Source of the DNA: an uncultured Elusimicrobia bacterium
GTDB lineage: Bacteria > Elusimicrobiota > Elusimicrobia > Elusimicrobiales > UBA9959
Direction of reading: 5' to 3'
DNA: 64,000 nucleotides
NCBI GenBank assembly: GCA_903873295.1
Contig: CAIQNV010000156.1
Span: 1-64,000 of the forward strand
The translations under genes and the position numbers were made by a program. Position 1 is the first letter of the stretch, and the number at the start of each line of letters is the position of its first letter. Of this stretch, positions 1 to 8,430 are shown piece by piece. The notes under the pieces were generated by a model. The model ran no database searches and was not told the origin of the DNA. It saw only the letters and a program-made list of their open reading frames with translations.

Positions 1-70
1 AACGGTACGCGTCACGCAACTGAAGTTTTTTTCGCATACCCAAATCATGCCATATTTTCCAGCCCCTAAA

Positions 71-799
71 TCAAGCCGTTTCCCCTATGAAGCCACCGGT
101 TATTAGGCTATAAATTACCCACACGATAGGGAGAAGAGCCTTTTTTAAATTCTCCGGCTTGAACAGCCCGAAGAAATCATTTATTTCTCCCGGGCCTATC
201 CTGTTCCTGAAGTAGTTCCCGTCCACTTCGTGTATGTAGTGGCGGATGTCCGTGAATTTAGCCAGCAGTCCGTAATTGATCTGCCGCACGGCTTCCGCGC
301 GGGTCTCCTCCCCGGAAAAGAAAGGTTCGCCGCCGTCCAGGAAGGCCAGGCCCCGGATCTCCCTGAAGGGCTTTTTGTCGTCGGCGGAAAAACCGGTCCC
401 GTTCAGGACGCCCAGCAGAGCGCTGAACGTCGGCTCGGACTGGCCGATAACGCAGAAATCGATAGCGGAATTCCTGAGTATTATTTTATAAATAACCCCC
501 ATTTCTCCGCCCAGCACCTGTATCAGGTCGGGGAATTCTTTCTTCAGGAACAGGGAAAGCGCCTTAAGATACTTGTAGGTCGGGGTAAGAATGGCGCTGA
601 AGCCTATCACCTGGGGGGCCTCGGCCCGGATCTTGTCCCTGATCTGGCCGAACGTAGGACGCAGCAGGTCCATATCGTAGAACAAGGCTTCGCAGTCCAG
701 GGCCGGGTCGAGGCCCTCTATTACCCGTGAAATGCCCACGGGCGGGTAATCCGTGGGGACCCGTCCGCCGGGCAGATTTACGAGCAGTATTTTTATCAT
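71..799 (-). CDS. B12-binding-domain protein, truncated before the radical SAM domain
   Basis: The 242-residue product starts with a cobalamin-binding Rossmann-like fold (ILLVNLPGGR at the N-terminus, GGEMGVIYK and VIGQSEPTF in the middle). This is the layout of the N-terminal half of B12-dependent radical SAM enzymes. No CxxxCxxC cluster motif follows: the frame ends in a hydrophobic tail (about residues 218-242) where the radical SAM barrel should begin. No rest of the barrel is visible in bases 1-70. It is the last gene of a leftward group, 21 bp after a complete radical SAM gene. I infer a decayed or recombined gene rather than a functional methylase; a stand-alone B12-binding protein is the alternative. 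Confidence 0.6.
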   Translation of the reverse strand: MIKILLVNLPGGRVPTDYPPVGISRVIEGLDPALDCEALFYDMDLLRPTFGQIRDKIRAEAPQVIGFSAILTPTYKYLKALSLFLKKEFPDLIQVLGGEMGVIYKIILRNSAIDFCVIGQSEPTFSALLGVLNGTGFSADDKKPFREIRGLAFLDGGEPFFSGEETRAEAVRQINYGLLAKFTDIRHYIHEVDGNYFRNRIGPGEINDFFGLFKPENLKKALLPIVWVIYSLITGGFIGETA

Positions 800-820
800 T
801 CCGTTAAGAGGCCGCCGCGG

Positions 821-2122
821 TTAGAAATTTATCCGTCTTTCCCTCAGATAAGTCTGGACGGCCTCGTGGTTGGCCATGATCTCGTCCATGCTCATTCCTT
901 CGCCGAACGGCCCGGACTTTTCGTACTCGAAGAAGTGCGGCGTTTTCTCCTCGCCATCGAAGCGCCCGAACGCGAACATGTATTTCTCGAAGGGCACGCT
1001 CGTGTCTATCTTCATGCCGAAACGGGCCGGATTGTTCCAGATCTCCGAGCCGGGGATGGGGCACAGGATGGACAGCGAGACGTTGGAGGGGCGGGTCTCC
1101 TCTATGAAGTTTATGGTCTGTTGGGCTATGTCCTTCGGTTCGCCGGGAAGTCCAAGGATCAGCAGCAGCTTTATCTCTATTTCGTTCTGCCGCAGGACCT
1201 TGAAATATTCCTTCGCCTTGTCGAGGTCGATGTTCTTGTTCATTATCTTGAGAGCTTTCGGGGAAACGCTCTCGATAGCTACGGCTATTTCCACGCAGCC
1301 GGTCTCTTTCGCGAGCTTTACCGTGTCCGGGTGGACTCCGTTCGCCCTGGACTGACCACGCCACAGGACGTTCGAGCGGCCGACGGCTTCCAACATGCCG
1401 CGGGAGACTTCCCTGTTGGTGTGGATGGCCTGGTCGTCCTTGAACAAGAGCGCCTGCGTCTGGTATTCGCGCTTGAGATATTCTATTTCCTGGGTGATCA
1501 ATTCAGGCGAGCGCACCCGGGTGGGGCCTTTATACTGGTTGGAGCAGAAATGGCAGTTGAACGGGCAGCCTCTGGAAACCAGTATGCTGGTGCCCAACAG
1601 GCCGGCATGCTTGCGGGTCAGCATCCCTGTGTCCGTGACCGCGGCTTTCGGCAGGTACTTCCGGAGGGGGAACGGGTAGGCGTCGAGGTCCATCGTCCGC
1701 GTTTCCCGGTAGATCTTCCGGAGCTTGTTGTCGAAGATATCGTTGATCATCTGCTTGATGACCTCTTCGCCCTCGCCGATGCAGATAGCGTCGAAGGTCT
1801 TGAGGCTCTCTTCGGGGAAAATGTTCGCGTGCGGGCCGCCGGCAAGATGCAGGGCTTTCGGATAGACGCGGCGGACCGCCGCTACGATGCGCTGGATCTC
1901 GGCGATCTCCGGAGTGGTGATGTAGTGCAGGTAAACATCCCGCTCGGGGATATGATAGATCATGGAGTCTTCGCTGACGCCGCGCAAATCAGTGTAGCCG
2001 AGGTCCAGCCGGTCCCCGAATTCCTGCTCGAGGATGGTCAGCAGGTACAGCGCGCCGAGCGGGTCGATCCTGAACGGTTTCTCGTTCTGTTTGCCGCTGG
2101 TATTGATGAATCCTACTCTCAT
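821..2122 (-). CDS. B12-binding radical SAM protein
   Basis: This 433-residue protein has an N-terminal cobalamin-binding domain (GGPHANIFPEE near residue 95, IGEGEE near 115) and a radical SAM barrel with the 4Fe-4S motif C186-P-F-N-C190-H-F-C193. ESVSPKAL and GLPGE are typical later barrel motifs. Such enzymes methylate or rearrange unactivated carbons using SAM and often methylcobalamin. The substrate cannot be read from sequence. Its place among a methyltransferase, a Nudix hydrolase and polysaccharide genes makes a cell-surface glycan or lipid modification plausible. Family assignment is firm; function is inference. Confidence 0.9.
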   Translation of the reverse strand: MRVGFINTSGKQNEKPFRIDPLGALYLLTILEQEFGDRLDLGYTDLRGVSEDSMIYHIPERDVYLHYITTPEIAEIQRIVAAVRRVYPKALHLAGGPHANIFPEESLKTFDAICIGEGEEVIKQMINDIFDNKLRKIYRETRTMDLDAYPFPLRKYLPKAAVTDTGMLTRKHAGLLGTSILVSRGCPFNCHFCSNQYKGPTRVRSPELITQEIEYLKREYQTQALLFKDDQAIHTNREVSRGMLEAVGRSNVLWRGQSRANGVHPDTVKLAKETGCVEIAVAIESVSPKALKIMNKNIDLDKAKEYFKVLRQNEIEIKLLLILGLPGEPKDIAQQTINFIEETRPSNVSLSILCPIPGSEIWNNPARFGMKIDTSVPFEKYMFAFGRFDGEEKTPHFFEYEKSGPFGEGMSMDEIMANHEAVQTYLRERRINF

Positions 2123-2168
2123 AAATATTTCCTCTCTGCGGCGATTAAGTTAAATGGCGTGCCCGGGC

Positions 2169-2633
2169 TCATCGCAGCACCGCTCTTAATCCTTTGCGCA
2201 GATCAGAGAAGATCTTTTGGGCCGGCGGCACAATTCCCTTCGGTAATTCGTTAAGCGGAAAAAACGCCAGCTCTTCGCTTTCCGGGCTGCATTTCAATTT
2301 CCCCCGGACGATTTCAGCTTCGACCAGCGTGTCTACGAGTTGGACCACGCGCTCGGGGAAAGTGACGAGCCGGGCCCCGCCCCCGGAGTAAACCCCGAAG
2401 AGCCGGGTCACGCGCACGGTAAGGCCTGTTTCCTCGCGGATCTCCCGGACTGCCGTTCGCTCCACAGACTCTCCCGGTTCAACGCTCCCTCCCGGTATGC
2501 CCCAGAGCCCGCAGTCGCTGCGTTTTTCAAGGAGTATCCTGCCGCGTTCGTCGCGGATGATCACGCCCACGCCGGCGCGCACTACGGTATTGCGGTCCGC
2601 TTTGCGGCGGCGGTACATCGGAAGCAGCGGCAT
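2169..2633 (-). CDS. Nudix hydrolase
   Basis: The 154-residue protein carries a complete Nudix box at about residues 48-71 (GGSVEPGES, then REIREETGL), the Mg-binding and catalytic signature GX5EX7REUXEEXGU. Nudix enzymes cleave nucleoside diphosphates linked to another group: nucleotide sugars, ADP-ribose or oxidised dNTPs. The substrate is unknown. The stop codon of the upstream methyltransferase gene lies about 3 bp before its start, so the two are probably co-transcribed. In this neighbourhood a nucleotide-sugar substrate is possible but unproven. Confidence 0.9.
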   Translation of the reverse strand: MPLLPMYRRRKADRNTVVRAGVGVIIRDERGRILLEKRSDCGLWGIPGGSVEPGESVERTAVREIREETGLTVRVTRLFGVYSGGGARLVTFPERVVQLVDTLVEAEIVRGKLKCSPESEELAFFPLNELPKGIVPPAQKIFSDLRKGLRAVLR

Positions 2634-2636
2634 AAT

Positions 2637-3347
2637 TCAGCGCGCCCGCCTCTTCTGGACATAGTAGGCGATGCCGCAGTCTTTCGACTGCACGATGCGC
2701 CTGATGTCGCGCTTTATGCCGTCGATAACGCCCGAGGAAAGCTGCTTCAGCAGTTTTGGCACGCCGGCGCCTGAAATGCCTGAAACGGCGTCGTGGAAAG
2801 CGATGATCCCGCCAGGGGAGACAAGGTGGCTGTACAACAGCCAATCCGCCAGTACGCCCTCGTACCGGTGGTCGCCGTCAATAAAAAGCAGGTCGAGGCC
2901 GCCCGCTGGCGCAACATGGTCCCGGACGGACCGCAGGACCGAAGTCGTGTTTGATGATCCGAAGAAGAAAGAGCTCTTGCCGTCGTTAAGCACATGTTTG
3001 CCGAAATGTTCACGGCAATTCTCCCTGAAAATGAAGACGCGTTCTTTCTGGTACTCGATAGTGGAAATATGGCGGAACAGCAGGCGCCATAAGAAGTGCG
3101 TGCTGCCGAAATAGCCCAGGCCTATCTCGAGGGCCCGGCCGAGTTTCTTGCGGCCGAGCAGAATCTCCGCGAAAGCCCGGATCTCCCCCCGGACCTGCTG
3201 TATTCCGAAGTCCTCGGCCAGGCTGAAATCCGAGTCCGCCGAGGCGACATATTCGCCCGGCACATACCGGCCGCTGCCGCATGATGCGACCCAGTTGTCG
3301 AGCTCCTGCATTATGGCGTCTATTTTGCGCGGTTTAGTTCGATTCAT
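2637..3347 (-). CDS. class I SAM-dependent methyltransferase
   Basis: The protein has a Rossmann-fold methyltransferase core: EIGLGYFGSTHF is the SAM-binding loop, LLFIDGDHRYEG carries the acidic strand and HDA follows, as in the Methyltransf_24 group. I place the start at an internal ATG (3347) because it follows a good ribosome-binding site (AAGGAAACGAAG). The open frame extends 28 codons further to 3431 without such support. It is the first gene of the leftward group that continues into the Nudix and radical SAM genes. The acceptor is unknown, with a sugar or small metabolite most likely from context. Confidence 0.8.
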   Translation of the reverse strand: MNRTKPRKIDAIMQELDNWVASCGSGRYVPGEYVASADSDFSLAEDFGIQQVRGEIRAFAEILLGRKKLGRALEIGLGYFGSTHFLWRLLFRHISTIEYQKERVFIFRENCREHFGKHVLNDGKSSFFFGSSNTTSVLRSVRDHVAPAGGLDLLFIDGDHRYEGVLADWLLYSHLVSPGGIIAFHDAVSGISGAGVPKLLKQLSSGVIDGIKRDIRRIVQSKDCGIAYYVQKRRAR

Positions 3348-3431
3348 CTTCGTTTCCTTGTCGCTTCCGGACAATGTCGTCGGTATCGGGCGGGATAATT
3401 CATTATAGCCTCTTTTATATTTAAACTTCAA

Positions 3432-3578
3432 TCAGATTTTATGCTTTCCCCGGACGGGTCAGGGCTCTGGCCGCCTGGCGCGGAGGAATTTCCCGGATTT
3501 ATAAAAACGCCGCCGTTTTTGGTATTATAGCCCTAGGGCGCCGCCCCCGGCGGTTATATGCGCGGCGACCCTCCAGAT
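3432..3578. promoter_or_regulatory. divergent intergenic region with candidate promoter
   Basis: This gap separates the leftward methyltransferase group from the rightward transketolase genes, so it should hold both promoters. A TATTAT hexamer at 3522-3527 is a candidate -10 element for the rightward genes. No convincing -35 or operator was found, and no clear ribosome-binding site precedes the transketolase start. Confidence 0.3.
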
Positions 3579-4409
3579 ATGACCATTGAAGAGCTTAAAA
3601 AGAAGGCCCGCGAGATACGGGCGACCTGCGTACAGATGGCCTGCGACGGCAAAGAGGGGCATCTTAGTTCCTCGCTGGGGTATGTCGACGTTCTTGTGGC
3701 CCTGTATTGCGGCTGGCTGAAAATATTTCCTAAAGAACCCGGGAACCCGGACAGGGACAGGTTCATCCTGTCGAAAGGCCACGGCTGCGCGTCGCTTTAC
3801 GCCATGCTGGCCGACCGGGGTTATTTCCCGCCGTCGATGCTGGCCGAATACAACCGCGAAGGCTCCTGCCTGCCCAACCATCCCTGCCTGCACGCCCTGC
3901 CCGCGCTGGAAATGTCCGCCGGCAGCCTGGGGCACGGGCTGGGCGTGGCGACGGGCGTCCTTTACGGCCTGCGGCTGCGCGGAAGCGCGGCTCGGGCGGT
4001 AGTCCTGCTGGGCGACGGGGAGTGCAACGAGGGCAGCGTGTGGGAATCCGCCACCTTCGCGGCCGCGCATCACCTGGACCGCCTGCTGGCCGTAGTGGAT
4101 TATAACGGCATACAGGCGGTGGGCAAAAGCGACGAGATCATGGGGCATACCTCCCTGGAGGAGAAATTCCGCAGCTTCGGCTGGGGCGCGGTAACGATAG
4201 ACGGCTCGGACATGAAGTCCGTAGTGGCCGCGCTGGGCCGCTTCCCTTTTGAAAAAGGCAAGCCCTCCGTCATCATCGCGAAAACCAAGATCGGCGTTTC
4301 CTTCATGGAGGGAGACGTCCTGTGGCATTACCGGAAACCTTCCGAAGAAGAAAGACTGAAGGCCCTCGCCGAACTGGGCGCCAGGCCGATATACGGGGCC
4401 GTCTCATGA
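3579..4409 (+). CDS. transketolase, N-terminal (TPP-pyrophosphate-binding) subunit
   Basis: The protein matches the N-terminal half of transketolase as found in split archaeal and bacterial enzymes. It has LSKGHGCASLYA, the GSLGHGL loop, and the TPP/Mg motif GDGECNEGS followed by a conserved Asn about 27 residues later. The start is set at the ATG giving MTIEELKK; an ATG 21 bp upstream is also in frame. Its stop overlaps the start of the partner subunit (ATGA at 4406-4409), so translation is coupled. Transketolase moves two-carbon units and makes sedoheptulose 7-phosphate, the precursor of ADP/GDP-heptoses. Sitting in a sugar cluster, it may supply that precursor or act on a special sugar. 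Confidence 0.9.
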   Translation: MTIEELKKKAREIRATCVQMACDGKEGHLSSSLGYVDVLVALYCGWLKIFPKEPGNPDRDRFILSKGHGCASLYAMLADRGYFPPSMLAEYNREGSCLPNHPCLHALPALEMSAGSLGHGLGVATGVLYGLRLRGSAARAVVLLGDGECNEGSVWESATFAAAHHLDRLLAVVDYNGIQAVGKSDEIMGHTSLEEKFRSFGWGAVTIDGSDMKSVVAALGRFPFEKGKPSVIIAKTKIGVSFMEGDVLWHYRKPSEEERLKALAELGARPIYGAVS

Positions 4410-5329
4410 GGCGCGCTTTTTCCAATGCTATCTGCAGGGCGGCCGAAAAAGACCCGGCCGTGATGTTCCTGACCGGCGACCTGGGGTACCAGGTCTTCGA
4501 CGAGTTCATCGCTAAATTCGGCCCGCGCTACGTGAACGCCGGCATCGCGGAAGCGCAGATGGTGGCGATGGCGGCCGGCCTCGCGAAAGAGGGCTTCCGC
4601 CCCATCGTCTATTCCATCGCTTCGTTCATGACGGCCCGCCCTTTCGAACAGATCCGCGTCTGCGTCTCGTATCCTAATTACCCGGTATTGATAGTAGGCG
4701 CCGGCGGCGGCTACGCCTATTCTTCCGGCGGCATAACCCACCACGCGGGCGACGACCTGGCGCTGATGTCGCTGCTGCCGGGCATGACGGTGACGGCCCC
4801 GTGCGACCCGCTTGAGATCGGCGCGCTGCTGCCGCAGCTGCTGAAGCTCGACGGGCCGGCCTACATGCGTATAGGCAAATTCGGAGAGCCGGAAGTCCGG
4901 TGCGACGAGCCCGCGGTGCTGGGCCGTGCCCGGCTGCTCATGCGGGGCGGCCGCGTCGCGCTAGTCACTACCGGCGCCCTGGCCGCCGTGGCGCAGGCAG
5001 CCGTGACCGAACTGCGCCAGGAGGGGATCACCCCTTCGCTTTACCATTTTCATACCGTAAAACCGCTGGACACCGCCGCGCTCGGGAAGATAACCGGCGA
5101 AGCCGGCTCTATAATAGTCGCGGAGGAGTCTTCTCCCGTAGGCGGCCTCGCGTCGGCCATAGCCAACTGGATGGCGTTCGGGAAAAACAAGGCCAGGCTC
5201 ATCCGCCTCGGGACCCCGGACAGTTTCCTGTTCGGCAACCCGTCTCGCGAAACGGTATTCGAGCGGCACGGCTACGGCAAACAGGCGATGATAGAGGCGT
5301 GCCGGGCCGCCTGGCGGCAGGCGGTTTAG
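4406..5329 (+). CDS. transketolase, C-terminal (pyrimidine-binding) subunit
   Basis: The 307-residue product starts MRRAFSNAICRAAEKDP at the ATG overlapping the previous stop; the reading frame upstream of it is only antisense or out-of-frame translation. It covers the pyrimidine-binding domain (NAGIAEAQMVAMAAGLA with the conserved Glu) and the C-terminal transketolase domain (TTGALAAVAQAA, AEESSPVGGLAS). Together with the N-terminal subunit it forms a complete enzyme. Full-length transketolases are single chains of about 650 residues, so the two genes represent the split form common in accessory or biosynthetic clusters. Confidence 0.9.
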   Translation: MRRAFSNAICRAAEKDPAVMFLTGDLGYQVFDEFIAKFGPRYVNAGIAEAQMVAMAAGLAKEGFRPIVYSIASFMTARPFEQIRVCVSYPNYPVLIVGAGGGYAYSSGGITHHAGDDLALMSLLPGMTVTAPCDPLEIGALLPQLLKLDGPAYMRIGKFGEPEVRCDEPAVLGRARLLMRGGRVALVTTGALAAVAQAAVTELRQEGITPSLYHFHTVKPLDTAALGKITGEAGSIIVAEESSPVGGLASAIANWMAFGKNKARLIRLGTPDSFLFGNPSRETVFERHGYGKQAMIEACRAAWRQAV

Positions 5330-5366
5330 GGATCTTTTCCGGGAACGGACTTAAGAGCGTCGTCCT

Positions 5367-6848
5367 ATGGCAGAAAGACTGAACATTCTCCTGGTAAACG
5401 TGGGCGGCACCAAGAAAAAGGTGTACCAGGACTTAAGCAAGGATTTTTCCGCGGTCGAGCCCCCGTTCTGGGCGGCCCTGATGGCGGGCTATGTCCGCAA
5501 GAACGGTTTCAGCGTCGACATCCTCGACGCGAGCGTGCGCAACCTCGGCCTCGAGGAGACCGTCCGCGAGATACAGGCCCGCAACGCCGAAATGACCGCC
5601 ATCGTGGTGTACGGCCAGCAGGCCAATACCTGCGCGCCCATCATGGGCGGCGTCGGCGAGCTCTGCCGCCAGTTAAAACAGCTGGACCCGGCGATAAAGA
5701 TCATCCTTACGGGGTGGCATCCTTCCGCCCTGCCCGAGCGCACGCTCCGGGAAGAAGCCTGCGACCTGGTGATACAGGGGGAGGGCTTCCGCCCCCTGCT
5801 GGAGATACTTAAAAAACAGCCGTACGAGAAAGTCCCGGGCCTGTGGTGGCGGGAGGGCGGCGCGATCCGCCATAATCCGCGCGGGGCCAATATCGGGGAC
5901 CTGACCGGCGAGCTGAGCGACGTGGCCTGGGATCTGCTGCCGCTGGCCGGCGGGGACTACAGGGCCTTCAACTGGATGACGCTGCAGAGCCTGGAGACGC
6001 GCAACCATTACGCCTCCATCTTCACCAGCCTGGGCTGTCCCTATAAATGTTCTTTCTGCGCCATCCACGCCACTTTCGGCGAGCGGCGCATCCGTTACTG
6101 GAGCCCCGACTGGGCGCTGAAGCAGTTCGATATCCTCGCCCGGCAGTACGGGGTCAAGCACATAAACCTGATAGACGAGCTTTACGTTTTCGACGCCAGG
6201 CATTATCTGCCCATAGCCGAGGGGCTGCTGCAGCGGGAATATAAACTTAATTTCTGCGCCTTCGCCCGGGTGGACCGGGTGGACGCGATGGATATGGCGG
6301 AGCTGAAGCTGCTGAAAAAGGCCGGGTTCAACTGGTTCAAGCTCGGCATCGAGTCCGGCAGCGCGGCCGTGCTGTCCAAGGCCCAGAAGGGCAAATACGA
6401 TAAGGAGTGCATCCGCCGCGTGGTAGGCAAGATCCACGAGGCGGGCATAGACCTGTGCGCTAATTTTATCTTCGGCCTGCCCGGCGACACCCGGGAAACC
6501 ATGCAGGAGACCCTTGACCTCGCGGTCGAGCTGAACTGCGCGTTCCCCAGCTTCTTCTGCGCCATGGCGCCCCCCGGCTCCGACCTTTACAGCGAGGCTC
6601 TCAGGAACGGCGTCGTCCTGCCCGAGAACTGGATAGGCTACGCGCAGCAGGGCTATGAGTTCCTGCCCCTCAGCACCGACACGCTGTCCGCCGCGGAGGT
6701 CCTGCGGTTCAGGGACGAAGCTTTCACCTCCTACTTCAGCAACCCGCGGTACCTCGCCTCTATAGAAAAAAAATTCGGCCGCGTTGCGCGCGAGCACGTG
6801 GAAGCGATGACGAAGATAAAGCTGAAGCGCAAACTGCTGGGGGATTAG
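5367..6848 (+). CDS. B12-binding radical SAM protein
   Basis: The 493-residue protein has a cobalamin-binding domain (TGWHPSALPE near 115, IQGEGFRPLLE near 136) and a radical SAM barrel with C224-P-Y-K-C228-S-F-C231. ESGSAAVL and FGLPGDT follow as expected. It lies 37 bp after the split transketolase in the same direction and is probably co-transcribed, although the ribosome-binding site is weak. This suggests it modifies the carbohydrate product of the cluster, for example by C-methylation. It shares the two-domain design with the leftward radical SAM gene at 821-2122 but the sequences are clearly diverged. Confidence 0.9.
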   Translation: MAERLNILLVNVGGTKKKVYQDLSKDFSAVEPPFWAALMAGYVRKNGFSVDILDASVRNLGLEETVREIQARNAEMTAIVVYGQQANTCAPIMGGVGELCRQLKQLDPAIKIILTGWHPSALPERTLREEACDLVIQGEGFRPLLEILKKQPYEKVPGLWWREGGAIRHNPRGANIGDLTGELSDVAWDLLPLAGGDYRAFNWMTLQSLETRNHYASIFTSLGCPYKCSFCAIHATFGERRIRYWSPDWALKQFDILARQYGVKHINLIDELYVFDARHYLPIAEGLLQREYKLNFCAFARVDRVDAMDMAELKLLKKAGFNWFKLGIESGSAAVLSKAQKGKYDKECIRRVVGKIHEAGIDLCANFIFGLPGDTRETMQETLDLAVELNCAFPSFFCAMAPPGSDLYSEALRNGVVLPENWIGYAQQGYEFLPLSTDTLSAAEVLRFRDEAFTSYFSNPRYLASIEKKFGRVAREHVEAMTKIKLKRKLLGD

Positions 6849-6864
6849 TGGAAGGCCGGGGCCG

Positions 6865-8430
6865 CTAGGCCGCCGGTTTCTCGCCGAATTTGGTCCGGAA
6901 AAGCTGGTAGACCTTCTGGAACTCCTCCAACCTGAAGAAAGCGGAGATCAAAACGAAAACAATGAGCCCGGCGCAGCCGGCGGCCGCCAGGGCCGCCGCG
7001 CGGCCCGGGACCGTAGTTTGCACCAGGCCGCTTACCGTCCCGTGGGTCAGGAACACAGCCAGGCCCGCCACCACCGCGAAAACCGAGATCTTGGACAGCG
7101 ACGCGAAGATGGCCAGCCCGTGGAGGTTGGAGATACGTTTTTTCAGCACGATGAAGTAGAGCACGGCCGAGATAACGGAGCTGAGCGCGGTGGCCAGCGC
7201 TATGCCGCAGGCCGGCGGGGTCATGACCTTTATTAAAATAAAATTCAGGGCCACGTTCGCGGCCAGGGTCGCGACCGCCACTTTAATTATGCTCAGCGGG
7301 TCTTGGAACGCGAACAGCAGCCTGGCCATGATCGCCACAGCGTAGTTGGAAAGGAGGAGCAGGGAGTAGTACACCAGAATGCCCGACGTCAGTTCGGTGG
7401 CGGAGGCGTCGAACGCGCCGCGCTGGAATAAAAGCTGGATCGCGGGCTTCGCCAGGATCATCATCGTTACGGTTAGGGGGATGAAGATGAAGCCCGACAT
7501 CCGTATGCTGAGCGAAATAGTGTTCTTCACGTCCTCCATCCGGTTCTCGGTGACCTGCGAGGAAAGGAACGGATAGATGGAGGTGGCGATGGCGCCGGAA
7601 AAGATTATCGTCGGGACCTGCACCAATTTGTCTGCGTACGCTAAGGCGGTTATGCTGCCGCCGGGGAGCCAGGAGGCCATGAACCGGTTGACCACCGCGT
7701 TCAGCCCCCACAGCCCAGAAAGTATCAGGAAAAAGAACGCCAGGTTCAGGGACTTCCTGATCTCCGGGTCGTCGGTGTCCAGCGCGGCGGAATGCCGGAG
7801 CCCCTGCCGTCCGGCGAAATACGCCAAAAACAGGAACTGCAGGATAGTGCCGGCCAGCAGGCCCCAGCCCAGCACGAACACGCCCCACTTGTCGGCGAAG
7901 AACAGCATGAAGAAGATGGTGCAAAGCGTGATGAACATGCCGGAGACCGCCGGCCACAGAAAATTCTCGAACGCGTTGATGACGCCGGTTAAAATGTTCA
8001 CGGCCCCGGTAAAAACGATGCCGGCGCTGATTATCCTGAGCATCCTGGCCGCATTCGCCGCGGTCCCTTCGTCGAGCCCGGGGCAGGAAAGGCTAATAAC
8101 CTGGGCGGGGAACACGAAAGCGAGGACGGCGGCCGCGCCAAGAACGAGCAGGATGATGTTGGAGACCGTGCTTATGATGCGGTTAGCCTCTCCCATCCCT
8201 TTGGCCCTGTGTTTAACCAGGATCGGTATGAAAATTATCGCGAAGGGGGAGAGGAAGACGCTGTTTATCAGGCTGGGGACGGTCAGGGCCGCGTAGAAGG
8301 CGTCCATGGCCTTGGAGACGCCGAAATAGCTGGCGCCGATCATCTCTTTCACCATCGACAGCGCGTGGCCGAGGATGCTCGCGATCACAAGCACCGAGTA
8401 CGCCCTGGCGATCTTTAAATTCGTGCTCAT
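6865..8430 (-). CDS. MurJ/MVF-family lipid flippase
   Basis: The roughly 521-residue product is a polytopic membrane protein of the MATE/MOP superfamily, MVF (MurJ-like) branch. MVKEMIGASYFGVSKAMDAFYAALTVP at its N-terminus is characteristic (shown here only as a family signature region, residues 26 onward). The start is the ATG at 8430, which overlaps the preceding glycosyltransferase stop by 4 bp (ATGA); the open frame continues upstream only as antisense-like sequence. It may flip lipid II or, given the neighbours, a lipid-linked polysaccharide repeat unit across the inner membrane. Confidence 0.85.
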   Translation of the reverse strand: MSTNLKIARAYSVLVIASILGHALSMVKEMIGASYFGVSKAMDAFYAALTVPSLINSVFLSPFAIIFIPILVKHRAKGMGEANRIISTVSNIILLVLGAAAVLAFVFPAQVISLSCPGLDEGTAANAARMLRIISAGIVFTGAVNILTGVINAFENFLWPAVSGMFITLCTIFFMLFFADKWGVFVLGWGLLAGTILQFLFLAYFAGRQGLRHSAALDTDDPEIRKSLNLAFFFLILSGLWGLNAVVNRFMASWLPGGSITALAYADKLVQVPTIIFSGAIATSIYPFLSSQVTENRMEDVKNTISLSIRMSGFIFIPLTVTMMILAKPAIQLLFQRGAFDASATELTSGILVYYSLLLLSNYAVAIMARLLFAFQDPLSIIKVAVATLAANVALNFILIKVMTPPACGIALATALSSVISAVLYFIVLKKRISNLHGLAIFASLSKISVFAVVAGLAVFLTHGTVSGLVQTTVPGRAAALAAAGCAGLIVFVLISAFFRLEEFQKVYQLFRTKFGEKPAA

